Origin: UBA1351 sp964627665
Lineage (GTDB): Bacteria > Bacillota > Clostridia > Lachnospirales > Vallitaleaceae
Length of the DNA: 64,000 bases
NCBI GenBank assembly: GCA_964627665.1
Contig: CAZVKG010000004.1
Span: 25,283-89,282, forward strand
Reading direction: 5' to 3'
The notes under the pieces are model-generated. The model did not search any database, had not been told where the DNA came from, and saw nothing but the letters and a program-made list of their open reading frames with translations. A program made the translations under genes and the position numbers. Shown here piece by piece: positions 8,923 to 16,892 of this stretch (positions within the stretch are counted from its first letter, which is position 1; each line of letters starts with the position of its first letter).

Positions 8923-9111
8923 TTATTTAGAATGTGGCTTGTTATACACATATAATGCAAGTAAGAGCATACTCAAACCAAGCATTTGTATCATTAATCC
9001 TTGAACTCCAATATCCTTATGTCCGTTAATGACAAAGATTGTTGCAACAACAACCCATAGGGATGCTAGAACTCGTTTGACTACATCTTTTCCATATTCG
9101 TCTTTTATCAT
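8923..9111 (-). CDS. Small two-helix membrane protein in the GH112 operon
   Basis: This 62-residue protein has a charged N terminus (MIKDEYGKDVVKR) and two hydrophobic segments (about 15-29 and 38-56) ending in a basic tail, so a two-pass membrane protein is likely. Its ATG lies one base after the permease stop and its stop lies 15 bases before the phosphorylase start, so it is clearly part of the operon. I do not recognise a named family with certainty. A role as an accessory subunit or stabiliser of the importer is only a guess from its position. Confidence 0.75.
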   Translation of the reverse strand: MIKDEYGKDVVKRVLASLWVVVATIFVINGHKDIGVQGLMIQMLGLSMLLLALYVYNKPHSK

Positions 9112-9112
9112 C

Positions 9113-9991
9113 CTAACCTTTTAAGCCTCCTAACGTCATTCCTTGCGTTAATCGCTTCTGTACAAAAATATAAAGGATAAGCGTCGGCAGCATGACCATA
9201 ACCAATCCTGCATACATTTGTCCATATTGAGCCGCAGCATTTTGGGCTTTCATCAAGTTCATTAGCCCGACCGGGAGTGTTCTAGGACCTCCCGATTTTG
9301 TCAACATGGTCATTGAGATAATGTACTCGTTCCAGAAGGATAAAAAGTTAAATAAAATGACAGTGACAATGCTTGGCTTTGCCATAGGCAAGATGACCTG
9401 ACACATGGTTCGAAAATGTCCCGCACCGTCAACATAGGCTGCTTCTTCAAAGTCTTTTGGAAGTGTAATTAAGTAGCCCGATAATAAATAAATGGTAAAG
9501 GGCAAGGCTGTTGACGCATATACAAGGGCTAATACAAATATATTGTTCAGTAAAAACCCATTTCCAAAGGTCATATTAAGCCACTTGTCCCCATCAACAA
9601 ACATGAGAAAAATCGGAATAACAATGTAGTTCACATTGATAAATAAGCCTGCCATGAACATTCCCTTGAAAAATTTCTTGCCCACAAAGTTAAACCGTGT
9701 TAACACATACGATGCAGGTAAGGCTACTACCAGCAAAATAAGAATCGCCACTGAAGTAACAATAACCGATGTCAACATATAACTTCCCATGTTGGCCTTA
9801 TTCCAGGCATCGGCAAAGTTTTGTACATAAAATCCTGCCGGCATGGCCCAAGGGTTTCCATAGAACTCTGCATTTTCCTTGATGGAAGCTAAAAATACCC
9901 AAGCAACCGGAACAATAATGGTGATCGTTAGCGAAATGAGTGCAACATATATAAAAATTTTATACAAGGTATTTGTCTTTTGTTTTTTCAT
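9113..9991 (-). CDS. Carbohydrate ABC transporter permease (MalG type)
   Basis: A 292-residue inner-membrane subunit with six predicted helices beginning at IFIYVALISLTITIIVPVAWVF and the cytoplasmic EAA loop EEAAYVDGAGHFRTMCQVILP near residue 195, which docks to the ATPase. AGGAGG sits seven bases before the ATG. It pairs with the MalF-type permease immediately upstream and the lipoprotein before that, making a CUT1 importer without its own ATPase gene. Gene order ending in a GH112 phosphorylase suggests the substrate is lacto-N-biose/galacto-N-biose. Confidence 0.92.
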   Translation of the reverse strand: MKKQKTNTLYKIFIYVALISLTITIIVPVAWVFLASIKENAEFYGNPWAMPAGFYVQNFADAWNKANMGSYMLTSVIVTSVAILILLVVALPASYVLTRFNFVGKKFFKGMFMAGLFINVNYIVIPIFLMFVDGDKWLNMTFGNGFLLNNIFVLALVYASTALPFTIYLLSGYLITLPKDFEEAAYVDGAGHFRTMCQVILPMAKPSIVTVILFNFLSFWNEYIISMTMLTKSGGPRTLPVGLMNLMKAQNAAAQYGQMYAGLVMVMLPTLILYIFVQKRLTQGMTLGGLKG

Positions 9992-10000
9992 AGTATCCTC

Positions 10001-10891
10001 CTAGAATTCAAGCGGTTCACGTTTTGTAATTGTGCTGATAACAGCTGATAGTGCAAAAGAAAAGATAAAGATAACCACACCGATCGCCATACCATAGCCA
10101 TAACTTGAATTCGTATAGGCTTGTTTATACATATAACTTAAGAAGACTTCTGTACTTCCATCCGGTCCACCTGATGTCATGGCTTGCACGAAAAGAAAAC
10201 TCATGTTAATCGAACTAATAATAAAGAATGTGAGTGTCGTTCGAATATTCGTCCAGATAAGCGGTAAAGTGATCTGGAAAAACTGAGTAATCTTGCCGGC
10301 ACCTTCCATGCCGGCAGATTCATATAAACTTTTTGGAATACTTGACATACTTGCGATATACATAACCATATAATATCCTACTGCTTGCCACACCATCGCA
10401 GCAACCAGACTATAGATAACAATCTTTTGATCGCCTAGCCATAATATATCGGGCTGGTCAGGTCGAAACAAACGAATGAAACTGTTGAGTATACCGTTTT
10501 TAGGGTCATATATTGCACTAAAAATAGCTGCAATGACTACAACAGATAAAATATTCGGGATGTAAAATACAATTCTAAAGATATTCGCCCCTTTAATTTT
10601 CTCCTGGGTAAGGATTGCCGCAAACAATATCGCGAATACAAAGGTAATGAGTGTTACGAGAATTAATAATAACAATGTATTTTGAAACGATTGATAGAAC
10701 CGTTGGTCTTCAAAAAGAATTCTAAAGTTATTTAATCCAACAAATTCTTTGTTTGGCGAAAAGCCTCCCCATTTAAACAGCGACATTTTGAATACGTTTA
10801 TTGTAGGTATAACCATAAAAACGATAAATAAAATCACTGCAGGAGAAAGACAACATGTAATAAATAACCGACTGCTTTTTCCGTTTTTCAT
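10001..10891 (-). CDS. Carbohydrate ABC transporter permease (MalF/UgpA type)
   Basis: A 296-residue membrane protein with about six helices (first at ITCCLSPAVILFIVFMVIPTI) and the EAA-loop motif ESAGMEGAGKITQFFQITLP near residue 196. It is the partner of the MalG-type permease nine bases downstream. GGAGATC lies upstream of the ATG at a slightly long spacing. In the same operon are the binding lipoprotein and the GH112 phosphorylase. Confidence 0.92.
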   Translation of the reverse strand: MKNGKSSRLFITCCLSPAVILFIVFMVIPTINVFKMSLFKWGGFSPNKEFVGLNNFRILFEDQRFYQSFQNTLLLLILVTLITFVFAILFAAILTQEKIKGANIFRIVFYIPNILSVVVIAAIFSAIYDPKNGILNSFIRLFRPDQPDILWLGDQKIVIYSLVAAMVWQAVGYYMVMYIASMSSIPKSLYESAGMEGAGKITQFFQITLPLIWTNIRTTLTFFIISSINMSFLFVQAMTSGGPDGSTEVFLSYMYKQAYTNSSYGYGMAIGVVIFIFSFALSAVISTITKREPLEF

Positions 10892-10934
10892 TTGTCTAAA
10901 GATCTCCTTACATTTTTCATTCGATCAATTTTAA

Positions 10935-12335
10935 TTATTTCAAGGCTTCTCGAAGTCGTTCACTTGCTTGGATAACACTTGAAACCCATTCATCTCGAGT
11001 CTTGTCACCAGTTACTAAACTGTCAACTGTTCCAAATAAAGAGTCAGCCATATTAACCCCTTCTACAGGTTCTGTTGTCGCAAAGTTACCCATAGCAGCT
11101 TTTGCTCCATCATTATAAACACTATAGAAAAGTTGGTTTTCACCAGAAAGATATTCTGTCATATCAAAAATAGGTTGTACTGCGTTACTGTTCGCAAATA
11201 TCGCTGCCGCTTGGTCCGAATATAAGAAGCTAATAAATTCTTTAGCAAGGTCAGGATTTTTTGCTGCTGCAGGAACCCATGCTTGTTCAAAAAATGTATA
11301 GGAATATTGATCTGAATTTGCATCAAGTGCCGGCAAAGCTGTAAAGCCCCACTCGAACCCTTCTACTCTTGGTGCATCGGCCATTTCTCCGGTAACCCAT
11401 GTACCGTTTGGCATAAATAAAGCTTCATTATCTAAAATGAGTTGCTGATTTTTTAAATAGTTTTCATTATTGGCATTTGCAGGTGTTGTTGCTTCTGTAT
11501 ATGCCGCCAATTTTTCAACAATATCAAAGGCTTTTTGAGCTTCATCTGTTGTCCAGATACCATCTTCATACGTCATAGCAGCGTTAAATAGAGCCGGTCC
11601 TCCTGTTACATTTAAAAGTCCATAAAAAAGTGCATCAAAGTAGCCGGTTGTCGGATAGGTAAATAATGCGATGCCTTCTTCTTGTGCCATATCCCCAAGT
11701 GTCCACATTTCATCCCATGTTATTGGAACGCTCCAACCTTTTTCTTCAAATAATGCTGCATTGTAGAATAATCCGCAAGGACTATAAAACATTGGTGCCA
11801 AATATGTCTTTCCTTCGCCATATGGATTGGTAATTCGTGTTGATGTGAATCCCGGAATCAACTTATCAGATACAGTAATATCTTCTCCAGGAATTGTCAT
11901 GCTTAAGACATCTGTAATATCTAAGAGGGCTTGTTCTTTAATCAAAGTTTCTGTTAAAGCTGCCGGACGACCAACACCTAAATGAACCACATCCGGATAA
12001 TCTCCTGCCTTCATACTTGGGCTAATAACATCTTCTAGATTTTTGTCCACAATAAGCTCGATACTTACACCCGGATGTACTGCTTCAAATGCTGCGGCAA
12101 CATCTGTCCACATTTGTGCACCATAAGCAGTTTCAATCGCTGCAACTGTTAATGTTTCTTCTTCTGTATCCCCTGTTGTTGAATCTGTTGCTTCATCTGT
12201 AGCCGCTTCATTAGAAGTCTCACCTCCATTAGCTGCTGATGTCTCCCCTGAATTCGATGTTTCACCATTTTGGCATCCTGCAGAAAGTCCTGCAATTAAT
12301 ACCATGACTAATAAAATACTTAGTACTTTTTTCAT
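10935..12335 (-). CDS. Sugar-binding lipoprotein of the CUT1 importer (family 1 extracellular binding protein)
   Basis: The protein of 466 residues begins MKKVLSILLVMVLIAGLSAGC with the lipobox LSAGC, then a Ser/Thr/Glu-rich linker, then a maltose-binding-type fold (for example EAVHPGVSIELIVDKNLEDV, ITWDEMWTLGDMAQEEGIALF, AAAKNPDLAKEFISFLYSD). It captures the oligosaccharide outside the membrane for the two permeases that follow. The ATG at 12335 has an AAGGAGA site; the longer frame to 12356 has none. It is first in the operon leading to the GH112 phosphorylase, which suggests lacto-N-biose/galacto-N-biose as ligand. The 130-base gap before it should hold the operon promoter, but I saw no strong -35/-10 pair. 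Confidence 0.9.
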   Translation of the reverse strand: MKKVLSILLVMVLIAGLSAGCQNGETSNSGETSAANGGETSNEAATDEATDSTTGDTEEETLTVAAIETAYGAQMWTDVAAAFEAVHPGVSIELIVDKNLEDVISPSMKAGDYPDVVHLGVGRPAALTETLIKEQALLDITDVLSMTIPGEDITVSDKLIPGFTSTRITNPYGEGKTYLAPMFYSPCGLFYNAALFEEKGWSVPITWDEMWTLGDMAQEEGIALFTYPTTGYFDALFYGLLNVTGGPALFNAAMTYEDGIWTTDEAQKAFDIVEKLAAYTEATTPANANNENYLKNQQLILDNEALFMPNGTWVTGEMADAPRVEGFEWGFTALPALDANSDQYSYTFFEQAWVPAAAKNPDLAKEFISFLYSDQAAAIFANSNAVQPIFDMTEYLSGENQLFYSVYNDGAKAAMGNFATTEPVEGVNMADSLFGTVDSLVTGDKTRDEWVSSVIQASERLREALK

Positions 12336-12466
12336 AATATCTCTTCTCCTTTTCATTATAAGATATCATTATTATAAGCATTGTATTTTCTTACGAATAC
12401 ATGATTATTGTTACTTTTTTTATATATCTTGCTTTACAAACAATTTTACGCAAAATCTTCAGACCT

Positions 12467-13618
12467 TTACCAATATCTATTCCAATCCCTCGACAATCGT
12501 ATTAATGCTTCCATATAAAAATAGTCACCCCAAAGATTACTTTCATCCACGCCCTGTTGATGAGGGATGGAATATACACCATGCAACAAAAGTCCTTCAG
12601 ACTCTTCAAAATCTTTCGATATATAATTTTCTATGAGTTCTGTCATGATTGCATGGACCACTTCCATGTATTCTTCTTTTTTCCGGATGGAGCTTAGATG
12701 TTTTATCCCTTCCAAAATCCCGCACACCGCAATAGTTGCTGCAGATGAATCTCTCGGTTCTTGATCTTGTTCTCCAAATGCTAAATCCCAATAAGGTATA
12801 TCATCTTTAGGCAAATGTTCAATATAATAATCCGTAACATTCATAAACGCCTCAAGGAATACTTTATCTTTGGTATATGCATAGGCTAAGATAAAACCAT
12901 AGATTCCCCACGCTTGTCCCCTCGCCCACGCCGAATCATCCCGATGTCCTTGGGCTGTTTCCCCGCGCAAGGGTTTATGGGTTTTTATGTCGAAGTAGAA
13001 TGTGTGGTGAGTACTGTAATCGTCACGCAAGACCACTTCAAGAGCTGTATAGGCATGATTAGATGCCACTTCATAAAACTTTTGTTCACCTGTCTGTTCA
13101 TATGCCCAAAACAAAAGAGGGATGTTCATATATGCATCAATAATCAAACGATAGCTTTCGGCTTGTTTCATAGGCCCCCAGGCTTGTAAGAACTTTCCTT
13201 CATCCGTATATCGGTGAAGAAGCCATCGTGCTGCTTCAATAGCAATGTCTTTTGCTTTTTGTAATCCCAGTATTTTATATGCTGCCACACAGGATAACGA
13301 ATATAAAAAGCCTATATCATGATGGTCTAGAACCCATTTATTGCGAAGCCTTGTTTCGAAGCTATCGACATGTCGAGTTATTAACTTTTTAAGCACTTCC
13401 TCACTCTTGACTTCATAACACAATGATAATATTCCTGTATAAAAACCTTCTGTCCAACACTCTTTATTCTCATGCTTACTATATCTTCCCTTTTCACATG
13501 ACGCAGATGGAAAAAGTCCTTCATCCAAGTGGGCGTCTGTGTTCAAGTAATGTAAGGCATGGTCTCTTGCTTTGTCCAATGCGAGTTTATACATCTGCTG
13601 GTTTTTATTTATATCCAT
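12467..13618 (-). CDS. Unsaturated glucuronyl hydrolase (GH88)
   Basis: GH88 enzymes remove the 4,5-unsaturated uronic acid left by polysaccharide lyases from oligosaccharide ends in the cytoplasm. The 383-residue protein has the alpha6/alpha6-barrel motifs: DHHDIGFLYSLS with Asp101, and LIIDAYMNIPLLFWA with Asp161, which match the two catalytic aspartates of the family (Asp88 and Asp149 in the Bacillus enzyme), plus RDDSAWARGQAWGIYG. The start overlaps the stop of the upstream permease as TAATG, so the two are coupled. The operon's importer therefore probably takes up unsaturated disaccharides from glycosaminoglycans, pectin or similar polymers. No lyase gene is present in the window. Confidence 0.9.
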   Translation of the reverse strand: MDINKNQQMYKLALDKARDHALHYLNTDAHLDEGLFPSASCEKGRYSKHENKECWTEGFYTGILSLCYEVKSEEVLKKLITRHVDSFETRLRNKWVLDHHDIGFLYSLSCVAAYKILGLQKAKDIAIEAARWLLHRYTDEGKFLQAWGPMKQAESYRLIIDAYMNIPLLFWAYEQTGEQKFYEVASNHAYTALEVVLRDDYSTHHTFYFDIKTHKPLRGETAQGHRDDSAWARGQAWGIYGFILAYAYTKDKVFLEAFMNVTDYYIEHLPKDDIPYWDLAFGEQDQEPRDSSAATIAVCGILEGIKHLSSIRKKEEYMEVVHAIMTELIENYISKDFEESEGLLLHGVYSIPHQQGVDESNLWGDYFYMEALIRLSRDWNRYW

Positions 13619-14454
13619 TATCCTTTCACCCCACTTGTAGCGACACCTTCAACAAAATAATTTTGGGCGAAGATGAAAATAAGGATGACCGGTAATAGAA
13701 CCAAAGTTGCTCCCGCCATTAACACGCCATAGTTTAATACTTGACCGGTTGCAAACAGTTGAATACCTACTGAAAGCATTTGTTTTTTAACATCTGATAT
13801 ATATAAGTAAGGGCTCATATAATCATTCCAAATCCAAACAAATGAAAAAAGCATCATGGTTGCAACTGCCGGTTTTGCCAATGGCATAATGATTTTGAAA
13901 TATATTTGAAAATGACCGCATCCGTCTATACGTGCTGCTTCTGAAAGTGATTCCGGAATGCTAATAAAAGCCTGTCTTAATAAAAACACAAAATAAACGT
14001 CCACTAAGCTTGGTAAAATGATTGACCACATTGTATTCAGAATTCCTATTCTTTTGAATATAATATAGCGTGGTAGAATCATGATATCACTTGGAATCAT
14101 CAGTGCGGCTAATAAAACCATGAAGATTACATCACGCCCTTTAAATTGTATCTTTGAAAATCCGTATGCCGTATAGCTGACAAAAAAGAATTTAAGTAAG
14201 AGACTGGTTCCGGTCATAATGATTGTATTGCGATACCATTGCATAAAGTCATAGTAGTCACTCACAAATAGTGCTTGTATATTGTCAAGAATCCATTGAC
14301 TTGGCCAGAGTTTAAAGGAGGCCTGAAGAACTTCACTTTCAATTTTAAAGGTCGATAGAATCATAAATATAAAGGGAAATACCGAACCTAGTCCGATAAT
14401 GATCATAAGCATCGTAAATATGATTTTAGGCAATTTTTTGGATTTCATTTCCAT
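13618..14454 (-). CDS. Carbohydrate ABC transporter permease (MalG/UgpE type)
   Basis: A 278-residue permease with six predicted helices (first at IIFTMLMIIIGLGSVFPFIFMIL) and the EAA loop SEAARIDGCGHFQIYFKIIMP. I chose the ATG at 14454 because AAGGAGG lies eight bases upstream; the frame extends to 14499 without a site and would overlap the previous gene. It is the second permease of the GH88 operon importer and its TAA overlaps the GH88 start codon. Confidence 0.9.
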   Translation of the reverse strand: MEMKSKKLPKIIFTMLMIIIGLGSVFPFIFMILSTFKIESEVLQASFKLWPSQWILDNIQALFVSDYYDFMQWYRNTIIMTGTSLLLKFFFVSYTAYGFSKIQFKGRDVIFMVLLAALMIPSDIMILPRYIIFKRIGILNTMWSIILPSLVDVYFVFLLRQAFISIPESLSEAARIDGCGHFQIYFKIIMPLAKPAVATMMLFSFVWIWNDYMSPYLYISDVKKQMLSVGIQLFATGQVLNYGVLMAGATLVLLPVILIFIFAQNYFVEGVATSGVKG

Positions 14455-14470
14455 TGCGATTTCCTCCTTT

Positions 14471-15355
14471 CTAGTAGGTGACCCATTTTTTTTGCCCACG
14501 CCATTGAACTAGGGTAATTATCATTACAATTCCAAACATAATCATAGCTTGCGCACTCGCATAACTTGTATCAAATCGCGTGAATGCTGTTCGAACAATA
14601 TTAATCGACATAACTGTTGTCGCTTGTCCGGGACCACCTTGTGTCAAAGATTGAATGACCGTAAAGTTTTGAAGCGATGTAATCAATGAACTAATTGACA
14701 AGAAAAATGTTGTTGGCGACACAACGGGTAATATAACATGTATGATTTGTTGAAATTTGTTCGCCCCATCGATTCTTGCAGCTTCGGTCAATTCTTTGGG
14801 TACACCTTGTAAAGCCGCTAAATAAACAATCATATTAAGTCCTACACTTTTCCAAACTGCGATTGCCACAACCGTTGGAAGCACTAGCGTAGAATCCGTT
14901 AACATGATCGGCGGGTTTTCAATGCCTGCTTTTAATAGCATCCCAACAATGGGTCCTCGTGCACCAAGTAATAATCGGAAAACAACGGCAACTGCCACCA
15001 TATTGGAAACATATGGCATGAAAACCATGGATCTTAGTGTTTTCTTAAAATAAACACCTTTATTTAATATAATCGCTAAGGTAAATCCAATAAGCATAAT
15101 CATGGGTACATAGATTAACGAATAAATTGCCGTTCTCTGTAAGGCCGCTAGAGCATCCGGATCATTAAAAAATCGGATGAAATTTGCAAGTCCTACAAAT
15201 TGAATATTATCAAGTTTTGTTATGTACTTTAAATTTACAAAGGATAATCCCATTGCAATAATAAAGGGAATTCCTGTAAATAAAGTAAACACGAATATAT
15301 AGGGTAGGATAAACATATATCCTGTTAATGTTTCCATTAATTGCCTTTTTTTCAC
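14471..15355 (-). CDS. Carbohydrate ABC transporter permease (MalF/UgpA type)
   Basis: A 294-residue permease with about six helices (first at GYMFILPYIFVFTLFTGIPFI) and the EAA loop TEAARIDGANKFQQIIHVILP. The likely start is a GTG at 15355 preceded by AGAGGTG; the internal ATG six codons later is an alternative. A perfect 10-bp hairpin separates it from the upstream binding-protein gene. It partners the permease downstream in the GH88 operon. Confidence 0.9.
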   Translation of the reverse strand: MKKRQLMETLTGYMFILPYIFVFTLFTGIPFIIAMGLSFVNLKYITKLDNIQFVGLANFIRFFNDPDALAALQRTAIYSLIYVPMIMLIGFTLAIILNKGVYFKKTLRSMVFMPYVSNMVAVAVVFRLLLGARGPIVGMLLKAGIENPPIMLTDSTLVLPTVVAIAVWKSVGLNMIVYLAALQGVPKELTEAARIDGANKFQQIIHVILPVVSPTTFFLSISSLITSLQNFTVIQSLTQGGPGQATTVMSINIVRTAFTRFDTSYASAQAMIMFGIVMIITLVQWRGQKKWVTY

Positions 15356-15377
15356 AATAACACCTCTTTCTATGAAA

Positions 15378-15401
15378 ACGCCGCTACGATTGTAGCGGCG
15401 T
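15378..15401 (-). terminator. Intercistronic hairpin between binding-protein and permease genes
   Basis: ACGCCGCTAC (15378-15387) and its perfect complement (15392-15401) form a 10-bp GC-rich stem with a four-base loop, followed on the minus strand by only four T residues. It probably acts as a partial terminator or 3' mRNA stabiliser so that the binding protein is made in excess over the permeases. Confidence 0.75.
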
Positions 15402-15414
15402 ATAGTGTCATATC

Positions 15415-16821
15415 TTATTCTCTAGCTTCTTCAATTGCTCGATTCGATCGTTCTTGAATAGATTCCATCGTCTCTTCAATTGATTTAACGCCTAAGCCAT
15501 ATTCCTGGGCTTCTTCAAACCAGATTTGATTAATACTCGTATCCCCAGTACCAATTATTTTTTCAGGGAATGGTGTACGCTCCGCATCAAACCAACCAGC
15601 TCTAAAGTCTTCAACTGTAATACCGTCTTCCACAAATTCTTTACCTAATTCTTCCTCGATATATCGAGTGATTTCTTCATCGGATAAATTAACTCGTGCA
15701 GGTACACGCCCATAACCGAGTTTATATTGATTTTCTGCCATATACTTAATTACTTCAAATGCAGCCTCTTTATTTTCGCTTGTGGTCGGTATTGCATAAT
15801 TTCCATTAACCACTAATGTTGATGGTTGACTTCCTTCCGGGTAAGGCATTGGAAGAATTCCTGCTTTCCATTCTCTTGGATATTTTTCATCATTTTTTAA
15901 CAAGGAGGTTACCCAACCTCCACAGACAAACATTCCAAGATTATCGCTAGCGGCAAAGGCATTCCATGGATATTCACCGGCAGCTATCATACCCATATTC
16001 GGTTGAATTTCTGCTTCATTTCCAAGAGCTGCAAAAAAAGTTAATGCCTCTGCATACAAAGGATCATCGAAATTTGCTGTTCCATCTGCCTTGTAGGCAT
16101 CTGCGCCCTTTTGCGTTGCATACATGTAGTAATAATTGTTATAGTCTAACATATAGGATCCCCAGATTCCTTTATCCGTATCTGTTAGCTGTTCTGCTGT
16201 TTCGATGTATTTTTCCCAGGTCCATCCTTCTGCTTCCGGATAAGCTACTCCGGCGTCATCGAAAACTTTTTTATTATAAAATGTCAACCAGATATCACTA
16301 TAAGCCGGTAATCCATACACTGCATCATCAAAAACAGGCAGGTTTTTACCGTAAACTTCCTGTAAATTATAATTATTATTCTCTGCAATTTCATCTAAAG
16401 GTGTTAGAACGCCTGCAGATTGATAGATTTTTAAAGATGGTGTTGCTGAATAAACAATGTCTAATTCATCTCCCGCCATAAGGCTTACTAGTGTTCGATC
16501 AATCTCGCCATCCTTTGGCGTCGGCACAATCGTAAACTCAATATCAATACCTAAGTCTTCTTTTATGTTCTCAATGAGTTCTACATTTTCACCACTTGAG
16601 GCACCTGTTTCTGTCACCGCCCATTTCAGCGTAATTCCTTCAAACTCTTTTCCTGAATTTTCTTCTCTTGTTTCTGACTCCTCTTGAGAATCGACTTGAG
16701 CTTCCCCTTGAGACCCAGCAGAATTTCCACTCCCATTCGTATCCGTATTTTGACATCCAACGAACATGGTCATCATCATCGCTGCAATAAGAATAATAGA
16801 TAGTACACGTTTTTTCTTCAT
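15415..16821 (-). CDS. Extracellular solute-binding lipoprotein of the GH88 operon
   Basis: A 468-residue family 1 binding protein: signal MKKKRVLSIILIAAMMMT, lipobox FVGC, acidic Ser/Glu linker, then a two-lobe fold (LMAGDELDIVYSATPSLKIYQSAG, GWTWEKYIETAEQLTD, ENKEAAFEVIKYMAENQYK). GGAGG precedes the ATG. It heads the operon with two permeases and the GH88 hydrolase and lies directly downstream of a YesM/YesN pair, a common arrangement for uronide oligosaccharide importers. No ATPase gene accompanies it. Confidence 0.9.
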   Translation of the reverse strand: MKKKRVLSIILIAAMMMTMFVGCQNTDTNGSGNSAGSQGEAQVDSQEESETREENSGKEFEGITLKWAVTETGASSGENVELIENIKEDLGIDIEFTIVPTPKDGEIDRTLVSLMAGDELDIVYSATPSLKIYQSAGVLTPLDEIAENNNYNLQEVYGKNLPVFDDAVYGLPAYSDIWLTFYNKKVFDDAGVAYPEAEGWTWEKYIETAEQLTDTDKGIWGSYMLDYNNYYYMYATQKGADAYKADGTANFDDPLYAEALTFFAALGNEAEIQPNMGMIAAGEYPWNAFAASDNLGMFVCGGWVTSLLKNDEKYPREWKAGILPMPYPEGSQPSTLVVNGNYAIPTTSENKEAAFEVIKYMAENQYKLGYGRVPARVNLSDEEITRYIEEELGKEFVEDGITVEDFRAGWFDAERTPFPEKIIGTGDTSINQIWFEEAQEYGLGVKSIEETMESIQERSNRAIEEARE

Positions 16822-16835
16822 AATTTCCTCCCAAA

Positions 16836-16866
16836 ATATAATTTATATGTTATAAATAAATTATAT
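16836..16866 (-). promoter_or_regulatory. AT-rich inverted repeat with TATAAT upstream of the GH88 operon
   Basis: TATAATTTAT (16837-16846) and its perfect complement (16856-16865) are separated by nine bases; a further A-T pair extends each arm. It lies directly upstream of the binding-protein ribosome binding site. On the minus strand the right arm reads as a TATAAT -10 with a poor -35, as expected for an activated promoter. Control by the adjacent response regulator is inferred. Confidence 0.45.
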
Positions 16867-16892
16867 ATTCATAGCGCATATACATAAATAGT

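Noticed and set aside
12304..12636. 110-codon plus-strand frame
   Set aside because: It lies antisense across the ends of the GH88 and binding-protein genes, has no ribosome binding site, and its product is low-complexity; it is a shadow frame.
15966..16481. 171-codon plus-strand frame
   Set aside because: It is fully antisense to the GH88-operon binding-protein gene, and the product resembles no protein family.
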